Positions 1 to 3,329 of a DNA stretch of 6,261 nt are shown piece after piece; position 1 is the first letter of the stretch, and every line of letters begins with the position of its first letter. The notes beneath the pieces were generated by a model. It was given only the letters and a program-made list of their open reading frames with translations, was not told where the DNA came from and made no database searches. A program made the position numbers and the translations under genes. Source of the stretch: Oscillibacter sp. (GTDB lineage Bacteria > Bacillota > Clostridia > Oscillospirales > Oscillospiraceae); NCBI GenBank assembly GCA_017447005.1, contig JAFSOM010000241.1:1-6261 (forward strand), read 5' to 3'.

Positions 1-83
1 CGCAGGAAGCCCTTCTTGCGCTTCCGTCTCCTTCCGCCGCCCCCGTCGTAAGGCGTGGGGACGCCGTGAATGCCAGTTCCCAT
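1..83 (-). CDS. Small basic protein, N-terminal part only (runs off window)
   Basis: Not recognised. A minus-strand frame starts at 83 and stays open to the window edge. It is preceded by a perfect AAGGAGG ribosome binding site at 96-90. Two ATG codons lie in tandem (86 and 83); the second is six bases from GGAGG and is the better spaced, so I chose it. The visible 27 residues begin MGTGIHGVPTPYDGG, then a glycine run, then a basic cluster RRRKRKK followed by GFLR. This could be a nucleic-acid-binding tail, but that is only a guess from charge. The gene sits directly after a structured leader with an intrinsic terminator (158-118) and a promoter at 317-288, so its expression is probably controlled by transcription attenuation. 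The rest of the protein lies outside the window, so no function can be given. Confidence 0.6.
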   Translation of the reverse strand, partial: MGTGIHGVPTPYDGGGGRRRKRKKGFL

Positions 84-104
84 CATGCACCTCCTTGAAT
101 CCGC

Positions 105-140
105 ACAGGGAACGGGCAAAAAATTCGCGCCGTTCCCTGT
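105..140 (-). repeat. Perfect 11 bp inverted repeat (candidate anti-terminator hairpin)
   Basis: ACAGGGAACGG (105-115) and its exact complement (130-140) flank a 14 nt loop. It shares positions 130-135 with the terminator stem, so both cannot form together. It is not followed by a U tract, so it is not itself a terminator. It ends nine bases before the RBS. Confidence 0.75.
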
Positions 141-158
141 TACTGCAAAGAACGGCGC
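118..158 (-). terminator. Intrinsic terminator inside the leader (expression platform)
   Basis: On the minus strand GCGCCGTTC (158-150) pairs perfectly with GAACGGCGC (135-127) across a 14 nt loop and is followed by GAATTTTTT. This is a canonical rho-independent terminator. The loop contains the 3' strand of the leader's closing stem (150-143), so the two folds compete. Confidence 0.65.
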
Positions 159-287
159 CGGACTTACGCAAGCGCAAGCCCGCCAATAACACCCCTGCAA
201 GGGTGTCATAGGATAATTATGCCGTGCAGCAGTAACTACACTGGTTGTCCCGCACGGCCTTTGCAGAGGTCATGCGTTCACGGTGTC

Positions 288-317
288 AGCATATCACAGC
301 CTGTAAACATTTGTCAA
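288..317 (-). promoter_or_regulatory. Promoter for the leader and left-edge gene
   Basis: A perfect TTGACA (317-312) is followed after 18 bp by TATGCT (293-288), preceded by TGA, giving an extended -10 (TGnTATGCT). The predicted start near 281 lies just upstream of the structured leader. Confidence 0.5.
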
Positions 318-352
318 GGGGGCGTCGGGAAAATTTTTGATTTTTGGAGCGG

Positions 353-381
353 TTGACAAAAAACGTCGCGTTTCGCAAAAT
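353..381 (+). promoter_or_regulatory. Divergent plus-strand promoter facing the palindrome array
   Basis: TTGACA (353-358), 17 bp spacer, then CAAAAT (376-381), a weak -10. An AT-rich stretch at about 330-346 could act as an UP element. No convincing gene lies downstream before the palindrome array, so the product would be non-coding. The -35 is perfect but the -10 matches only four of six bases. Confidence 0.35.
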
Positions 382-480
382 AAGCGCGGCGGCGGGACGC
401 GCACACCATCACGGGCCGGAAGGCGCGGCGGCGGTCGCGGCAAAATGACAAATTGGCAGGTTGCCCGTCTCGGCGGCGGG

Positions 481-507
481 AGTTTCGGCATTTCAAATGC
501 GGAAACT
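481..507. repeat. 27 bp odd palindrome, ATTTCAAAT core
   Basis: GCATTT and AAATGC flank a central C at 494. A G-G mismatch follows, then outer arms AGTTTC and GAAACT pair. In total 12 of 13 pairs match. Confidence 0.8.
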
Positions 508-520
508 CGGCGGCGGGAAT

Positions 521-536
521 GTCCAAACGTTTGGAC
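521..536. repeat. Perfect 16 bp palindrome, CAAACGTTTG core
   Basis: The arm GTCCAAAC is followed immediately by its exact complement. On the plus strand it is followed by TTTT, so it could act as a weak terminator, but the pattern matches the other array members. Confidence 0.8.
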
Positions 537-545
537 TTTTGGAAG

Positions 546-575
546 GTCAAATACGAACGCGCATTCGTATTTGAC
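546..575. repeat. Perfect 12 bp inverted repeat, 6 nt loop
   Basis: GTCAAATACGAA (546-557) pairs exactly with 564-575. A second small palindrome, GACGCG with its complement around a single C (573-585), overlaps its end. Confidence 0.8.
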
Positions 576-690
576 GCGCCGCGTCAGGGAAAACCCGACA
601 GCGCGGACGGATTTCAAAAGGCGGCGGGAAAACTTTCTCTGACTTCGGAAGGCGTTAATCTGAAATGCGCGTCTTTCCCATGAGATAGCG

Positions 691-719
691 GAATTTCCGC
701 ATTTGAAATGCCGAAATTC
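691..719. repeat. 29 bp odd palindrome, ATTTGAAAT core
   Basis: The inner GCATTT arm surrounds a central G at 705. One C-C mismatch follows, then outer arms GAATTTC and GAAATTC. This is the same inner-mismatch-outer plan as the unit at 481-507, with different outer arm sequence. Confidence 0.8.
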
Positions 720-763
720 GGCGGGTATCGGATACGGCGGCGGGAGAGGGACGGGCGGCGGGG

Positions 764-786
764 TTTTCCGATTTCAAATCGGGAAA
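764..786. repeat. 23 bp odd palindrome, ATTTCAAAT core
   Basis: Centred on C775, with inner arms CCGATTT and AAATCGG, one T-G pair (767/783), then TTT/AAA. The core flanks are CG pairs instead of the GC pairs of other members. Confidence 0.75.
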
Positions 787-934
787 TTCAGTGGCGGCGG
801 GACAGGCCAGCGGCGCGGCTATGTCCGGGAGACGCGGGGAGGAGCGGGAGAAAGTCCCGCCGCTTCCGGTTCGGCGTTTCCGTGACCGCCACGGCGTTTT
901 TCCCGCGCGGGGGTATCTCCTATACCCGCCGCCG

Positions 935-960
935 CTTTCGGCCCGATATGGGGCCGGAAG
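935..960 (+). repeat. 10 bp stem-loop with one G-U pair
   Basis: CTTTCGGCCC (935-944) pairs with 951-960 across a GATATG loop. The only non-Watson-Crick pair, T938-G957, is a wobble on the plus strand and an A-C mismatch on the minus strand. Confidence 0.7.
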
Positions 961-971
961 TCCGCCGCTGG

Positions 972-1009
972 ACGGCAAAAGGTCGCATTTCAAATGCGGG
1001 CTTTGCCGT
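972..1009 (+). repeat. Long hairpin, first copy of a duplicated unit
   Basis: The centre is C991 in an ATTTCAAAT core with CGCATTT arms. After a T-G and a G-G pair, the outer stem pairs AAAG (978-981) with CTTT (1001-1004), then after a bulged A977 pairs ACGGC with GCCGT. It is homologous to 1039-1076, offset by 67 bp. Confidence 0.7.
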
Positions 1010-1038
1010 GGACGAGGATTGTAAAAGCCGTTCTGACG

Positions 1039-1076
1039 GCGGCGAAAGGTCTGATTTCAAATCCGGGCTTTGTCGG
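1039..1076 (+). repeat. Long hairpin, second copy of the duplicated unit
   Basis: Across the conserved segment, about 31 of 35 positions match the copy at 972-1009. C986 to G1053 and G996 to C1063 are a compensatory exchange in the inner stem. C1006 to T1073 keeps a G-U pair on the plus strand only. One inner pair (1052/1064) is lost. Confidence 0.65.
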
Positions 1077-1131
1077 AGCGGCGTCGATAGTGGCCATTCC
1101 AACGGCGGTGGGAGCTTCCCGCTCCCGTTTT

Positions 1132-1159
1132 GCAAATGTCCAAACGTTTGGTCATTTGC
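1132..1159. repeat. 28 bp palindrome, CAAACGTTTG core
   Basis: The inner arms CCAAAC and GTTTGG are perfect. One T-T mismatch follows, then outer arms GCAAATG and CATTTGC. Thirteen of fourteen pairs match. Confidence 0.8.
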
Positions 1160-1175
1160 GGCTTTGGCGCACTGC

Positions 1176-1192
1176 CCGCATTTCAAATGCGG
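1176..1192. repeat. Perfect 17 bp odd palindrome, ATTTCAAAT core
   Basis: CCGCATTT and AAATGCGG flank a central C1184. It lies between the CAAACGTTTG palindromes at 1132-1159 and 1210-1231, with centre spacings of about 37-38 bp. Confidence 0.8.
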
Positions 1193-1209
1193 CTTGTCGT
1201 CGGCAGGAC

Positions 1210-1231
1210 AAATCCCAAACGTTTGGGATTT
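1210..1231. repeat. Perfect 22 bp palindrome, CAAACGTTTG core
   Basis: The arm AAATCCCAAAC is followed directly by its exact complement. This is the longest uninterrupted palindrome in the window. Confidence 0.85.
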
Positions 1232-1263
1232 TGGGCAACATCCCGCCGCCGTTGGCAAATCCG

Positions 1264-1371
1264 TCAGCGCAAACGACTTTGGATGATAATCACGATGACA
1301 CCTAAAGCCATGATAGCCAATTTAAGAAATGCGCCTGCTTTTTTCAGGCTCCAGTACAGTTCAAAAGTCAT
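1264..1371 (-). CDS. 35 aa single-pass membrane peptide
   Basis: Not recognised by family. The frame starts with ATG at 1371-1369 behind GGAGAAGGTG, a good ribosome binding site, and ends with TGA at 1266-1264. The first 13 residues (MTFELYWSLKKAG) are polar and partly aromatic. Residues 14-31 form one hydrophobic segment (AFLKLAIMALGVIVIIIQ), and the tail is SRLR, so a single membrane helix is likely. It lies between the palindrome array and the plus-strand gene, transcribed away from the latter. Size and layout resemble type I toxin peptides or small phage membrane proteins, but no antitoxin RNA is demonstrated, so this is a comparison of form only. The strong hydrophobic pattern and the RBS argue against chance. 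Confidence 0.5.
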   Translation of the reverse strand: MTFELYWSLKKAGAFLKLAIMALGVIVIIIQSRLR

Positions 1372-1456
1372 TCGCTCACCTTCTCCGTTTCAAGATTTGC
1401 TTTCACGTCAGGACGCGGACAAATCCGCGCCCACGCGCGTTTTTCTCCCATGTGGC

Positions 1457-1477
1457 AAAGGTAGGGCAAAAGTAGGG
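1457..1477 (+). repeat. Two 11 bp phased direct repeats upstream of a promoter
   Basis: AAAGGTAGGG (1457-1466) and AAAAGTAGGG (1468-1477) are offset by exactly 11 bp, one helical turn. They end 10 bp before the -35 of the plus-strand gene, a typical activator position. They match, in inverted orientation, the units at about 2283-2315. Confidence 0.5.
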
Positions 1478-1487
1478 TACGGGAGGC

Positions 1488-1516
1488 TTGACGCGGGGCG
1501 GCGGATGATGTATACC
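1488..1516 (+). promoter_or_regulatory. Promoter of the 86 aa gene
   Basis: TTGACG (1488-1493), 17 bp spacer, TATACC (1511-1516). The predicted start near 1523 leaves a short leader containing the RBS-like AAAGGCGG (1533-1540). The -10 overlaps TGTATACCA, a 9-mer also found in the phased repeat array at 2250-2258, so the promoter may be regulated by the same binder. Confidence 0.5.
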
Positions 1517-1546
1517 AGAGGAAATCAGACGAAAGGCGGCGGAACA

Positions 1547-1807
1547 ATGAAACGCTACTACATTGGCGGCAGGCAGTACGTCCCGGAGAAGTCAACGGAA
1601 CTGTGCGCCTACGACGGAATCATGGGGAAGGCCGCGCTCTACAGAACCGTGAAAGGAGCGTTCTTTCTCGTGGATGAAAGAGAGGGCGACGGCGTTTCCG
1701 CACGCGTGGTGGAGGAACGGGAGGCGTTCGCGTTCATGGACGCGCACCCGGACTGCGTCAACACGGAGAACTATGACGCCGTTTTCGGAGAGCCGGAGGA
1801 AGGATAA
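1547..1807 (+). CDS. 86 aa acidic protein, small mobile-element type, unknown function
   Basis: This is the only plus-strand gene I can support. ATG at 1547 is preceded by AAAGGCGG with 7 bp spacing and by a promoter at 1488-1516; the stop is TAA. The protein starts MKRYYIGGRQYVPEKS, has a central ALYRTVKGAFFLVDE segment (about residues 30-44), and ends NYDAVFGEPEEG. This order (a YY-containing start, LYRTxKGAFFL, a short helical EAxxFMDxH part, then YxxxFGExEE) resembles small proteins I associate with phages and integrative elements of gut Clostridia. That is recall, not a search. No signal peptide or membrane segment is seen, and it looks cytoplasmic. It is transcribed opposite to the rest of the window and sits between two related, inverted sets of 11 bp repeats, which suggests separate regulation. 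Confidence 0.75.
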   Translation: MKRYYIGGRQYVPEKSTELCAYDGIMGKAALYRTVKGAFFLVDEREGDGVSARVVEEREAFAFMDAHPDCVNTENYDAVFGEPEEG

Positions 1808-1819
1808 CGGCGTTTTAGC

Positions 1820-1846
1820 GTCCGTGAAATGTCCGTGAAGCGTCCG
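1820..1846 (+). repeat. Three GTCCG direct repeats at 11 bp spacing
   Basis: GTCCGTGAA begins at 1820 and 1831, and a shorter GTCCG at 1842, each one helical turn apart, just downstream of the plus-strand gene's stop codon. Confidence 0.4.
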
Positions 1847-2079
1847 CGCCATTCCTGCGCCCGTAAGAAGACGCAACGAAACCCCCGAATTTTTGTTATT
1901 GTGACTACGCGGCTTTCGGGGTCGTCCGCCCCGCACTCGGTTTCGGGGCTTCACAGTACCTTTTTTCAATCGGCGGCGGACGCATGGCGTGACGCCGCAA
2001 ACGCATCTGATTTCGCCTCCGCTGAAAGCCCTGAAATCCGCACGGAATCAGGCTTTGCCACACGTTGGATGCGAATTTG

Positions 2080-2108
2080 ATTTTGTTTCGCACGGCGGCG
2101 GTCGCGCC
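2080..2108 (+). repeat. Intergenic direct repeat, copy 1
   Basis: ATTTTGTTTCG is followed by the 18-mer CACGGCGGCGGTCGCGCC (2091-2108), identical to 4237-4254, where ATTTTGTTT also precedes it. A 12 bp part (CACGGCGGCGGT) also occurs at 5397-5408. Confidence 0.6.
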
Positions 2109-2200
2109 TGTTGCCGCGCCTATTTTTTCACGTTTCGGAGGATTTGAGTTGTTCCGCAAAGGTAACGTCGAATGGTAATGTAGCCTTTGTTCCTTTCCAC

Positions 2201-2315
2201 TTTCGGTCACATTTTCGGTCACGTTTTCGGTATCGAATTTGATACCGAATGTATACCAAGAGTATACTAAACGTGTACCGATTTTGACTAACTTTTGTCT
2301 AACCTTTGTCCAACC
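2201..2315. repeat. Array of about ten 11-12 bp helically phased repeats
   Basis: On the plus strand the units begin at 2201, 2212, 2224, 2238, 2250, 2261, 2272, 2283, 2294 and 2305. Examples are TTTCGGTCACA, TTTGATACCGAA, TGTATACCAAG, AGTATACTAAA, TTTGTCTAACC and TTTGTCCAACC. Spacing is 11-12 bp with one 14 bp unit. The array starts about 20 bp downstream of the stop of the minus-strand regulator at 2335. Stop codons interrupt two of the three minus-strand frames, so the periodicity is not explained by coding. A site array for a DNA-binding protein, such as a regulator or a replication initiator, is the simplest reading. Confidence 0.7.
2226..2249. repeat. 24 bp palindrome inside the phased array
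   Basis: TTCGGTATC (2226-2234) pairs exactly with GATACCGAA (2241-2249) around a G-AATT-T centre, so 11 of 12 pairs match. Confidence 0.75.
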
Positions 2316-2334
2316 ATCCGCACAGGATTTATTG

Positions 2335-2847
2335 TTACAGCGCGGCCTCCGCGCCGTAGAGCCGCACGGCAAGCCGCTGTACCAGCCGTTTCCGATTCCT
2401 CCAGACGGTAGAAGGGTCGCACGAAATCCGCTCCGCAATTTCCTCATCCGTCATCAAGTCGAAATATCTTCCCGCTACGCACTCATAGCGCTCATCGTCG
2501 GCGATAGAAGCAAGGGCGCGTTCCATGACTTCAATTTCGTGTTCGTCAGCGGCAATCGCCGCTTCCAAATCCTGCGTAACCGCCGCCAACGCTTCTTCAG
2601 GCGTCAGTTGCTTTCCAAATTTCAGAAAATGCGTAACAGCGCGGCTTTTATTTTCCGTGCCGTATTTTTTCAACTCCTCCAACGATTCCCGGTCATCCGC
2701 CAGTTTTACGCGAATGTCCGCCAGCGCGTAAAGGCGGCGTTCCGTGGCCTTGTACGCATCTTTGGGGGCGCGTTCCGCCGAAAGTCTCCCCGCCTCTATC
2801 GCTGTCCTGATAATGCCGTCAATATCGTTGCGCGTTCCCTTGTTCAT
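2335..2847 (-). CDS. ArpU/RinA-like phage regulator with sigma-region-4-type HTH
   Basis: A 170 aa protein. The C-terminal part (about residues 119-165) reads as a sigma-70 region 4-like helix-turn-helix, with MTDEEIAERI as the first helix region and CDPSTVWRNRKRLVQRL as the recognition helix region. The N-terminal two thirds are helical and charged (residues about 30-115), as in ArpU/RinA-type activators that switch on late phage genes in Firmicutes. It is a paralogue of the gene just upstream: both have an ExRLYxL motif in the N-terminal half and CDxSTVWRNRxRL in the HTH. The ATG at 2847 overlaps the upstream TGA by 4 bp and follows GGAGGAGG with good spacing, so translation is coupled. The stop is TAA at 2335. 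DNA binding is well supported; the target is unknown. Confidence 0.75.
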   Translation of the reverse strand: MNKGTRNDIDGIIRTAIEAGRLSAERAPKDAYKATERRLYALADIRVKLADDRESLEELKKYGTENKSRAVTHFLKFGKQLTPEEALAAVTQDLEAAIAADEHEIEVMERALASIADDERYECVAGRYFDLMTDEEIAERISCDPSTVWRNRKRLVQRLAVRLYGAEAAL

Positions 2848-3329
2848 TTCGACGCCTCCTCCGCGTTACTCAAAAGTTGCGGCATGACTATGGTTTCCCA
2901 AGCCGCCGTCCCCATCAGGCGCAAGGCCAACGCGTCAAGCAGACGGTCGCGGTTGCGCCATACGGTGGATTGGTCACAGTCAAGCTCCCTCGCCGCCTGA
3001 CGCGCATTCGCCCCCTGAAAGTATCTGAACACGATAAGAGGGAAATATTTGTCCCCGCGGATAGATTCCAACGCTCCTTCCACTCGCCGGATTTCCTGTG
3101 AGATTAGAAGCGCGTCCAGACCGTCAGCGCCTTCCAGCGTCTCATATAGGCAGGGAAGATTGTACAGCCGGGTTTCCACGGCGCGTCTCGCCTCATCCGT
3201 AACGGCGCACGGCGGAATGGAGTAGCTTTTCAGTTCCTTCAATCCCCTTTCCAGCGCGTCACGAAAACGCTGCGCTAAGGGTTCCGCCGTCTCGTTTGGG
3301 ATTTCCGGTTCATTGCCTGTCCGTTTCAT
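2844..3329 (-). CDS. ArpU/RinA-like phage regulator, paralogue of the next gene
   Basis: A 161 aa protein. The HTH lies at about residues 107-140, with ANARQAARELDCDQSTV leading into WRNRDRLLDALALRLMG. The N-terminal half has VETRLYNLPCLYETLEG (about 51-67), which aligns with the ERRLYALAD segment of the downstream paralogue at 2335-2847. The start at 3329 lies inside the sigma factor gene (20 bp overlap), preceded by a G-rich AGGGGG sequence, and the gene ends in a 4 bp overlap with the next start. Two tandem copies with diverged N-termini suggest duplication followed by specialisation, or a heteromeric regulator. A sigma-70-like HTH without the core-binding region 2 is usual for such phage activators. 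Promoter specificity cannot be predicted. Confidence 0.7.
   Translation of the reverse strand: MKRTGNEPEIPNETAEPLAQRFRDALERGLKELKSYSIPPCAVTDEARRAVETRLYNLPCLYETLEGADGLDALLISQEIRRVEGALESIRGDKYFPLIVFRYFQGANARQAARELDCDQSTVWRNRDRLLDALALRLMGTAAWETIVMPQLLSNAEEASK

Larger units (their letters stand above)
105..281 (-). promoter_or_regulatory. Structured leader RNA, riboswitch- or attenuator-like
   Basis: Read on the minus strand, an 8 bp closing stem pairs 266-259 (CTGCAAAG) with 150-143 (CTTTGCAG). Inside it are three hairpins in order: a 7 bp stem 258-252/227-221 (GCCGTGC) abutting the closing stem, with an inner CAGT stem; a 6 bp stem 206-201/194-189 (ACACCC); and a hairpin at 180-160 whose single non-Watson-Crick pair is G-U on this strand only. 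Downstream are two mutually exclusive hairpins: a 9 bp terminator stem (158-150/135-127) followed by U6, and a perfect 11 bp stem (140-130/115-105) that uses part of the terminator's 3' arm. The RBS and start of the left-edge gene follow. The fold is seen in the sequence; the switching role is inferred. I do not recognise a known aptamer consensus. Confidence 0.55.
481..1231 (+). repeat. Array of about 20 palindromes/hairpins with shared cores
   Basis: Palindromes or short-loop hairpins occur at 481-507, 521-536, 546-575, 573-585, 583-599, 643-651, 691-719, 725-735, 764-786, 844-860, 880-894, 911-927, 935-960, 972-1009, 1027-1040, 1039-1076, 1110-1126, 1132-1159, 1176-1192 and 1210-1231. Two cores recur: ATTTCAAAT or its complement at 490, 701, 771, 987, 1054 and 1180, and CAAACGTTTG at 524, 1141 and 1216. 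The bases flanking a core change in matched pairs. Several units have the same plan: a perfect inner palindrome, one mismatched pair, then perfect outer arms. Most asymmetric pairs are T-G on the plus strand, compatible with a plus-strand RNA. The function is unknown; an array of regulator sites is the main alternative. Confidence 0.8.
382..1263. other. Long non-coding stretch dominated by palindromes
   Basis: No credible gene is present. The open frames on both strands lack ribosome binding sites, are arginine-rich and translate straight through the palindromes, as expected of GC-rich non-coding DNA. The stretch contains about twenty hairpin-forming palindromes from 481 to 1231. Between them recur GGCGGCGGGA-like segments (for example near 388, 471, 507, 621, 735 and 791). 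Confidence 0.75.
1808..2334. other. Non-coding gap between convergent genes
   Basis: No supported gene. A long minus-strand frame (2447-1905) runs through it but has no RBS, overlaps the end of the regulator gene in another frame and is arginine/proline-rich, so I treat it as spurious. The gap holds three GTCCG repeats at 11 bp steps (1820, 1831, 1842), competing CCCCG/CGGGG stems between 1883 and 1948, an odd palindrome GGCGT-G-ACGCC (1986-1996), a hairpin at 2025-2056 (AAAGCC...TGA arms with one bulge), a TGCGAA/TTCGCA stem (2070-2092), and the repeat array at 2201-2315. No clear terminator for either flanking gene is seen. Confidence 0.6.

Noticed and set aside
105..140. 11 bp hairpin as an intrinsic terminator
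   Set aside because: No U tract follows on either strand. The U6 belongs to the overlapping stem at 158-127.
143..266. Retron or group II intron RNA
   Set aside because: No reverse transcriptase frame and no domain V-like hairpin. The downstream terminator and RBS fit a leader better.
972..1076. tRNA T-arm-like TTTCAAATCC segments
   Set aside because: No acceptor, D or anticodon arms can be built around them.
481..1231. CRISPR array
   Set aside because: Units are palindromes with variable arms and uneven spacing. There is no constant repeat with unique spacers and no cas gene in the window.
382..1263. GOLLD or ROOL class large phage RNA
   Set aside because: Size and context would fit, but I cannot recognise conserved elements of either class from sequence alone. 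An Infernal search would settle it.
382..1305. Several overlapping open frames of 60-190 codons on both strands
   Set aside because: They have no ribosome binding sites, unnatural arginine/glycine/proline composition, and run through the palindromes in several frames at once.
1368..1451. 27 aa minus-strand ORF starting MGEKRAW, overlapping the start of the 35 aa membrane peptide
   Set aside because: There is no RBS before its ATG and composition is unremarkable. The 35 aa gene has its own RBS.
1905..2447. 180 codon minus-strand frame over the phased repeats
   Set aside because: It overlaps the regulator gene out of frame, lacks an RBS, and the 11 bp periodicity is not preserved as protein repeats.
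2335..3329. Frameshifted single regulator split in two
   Set aside because: Each frame has its own complete HTH, RBS and N-terminal domain, so they are tandem paralogues.
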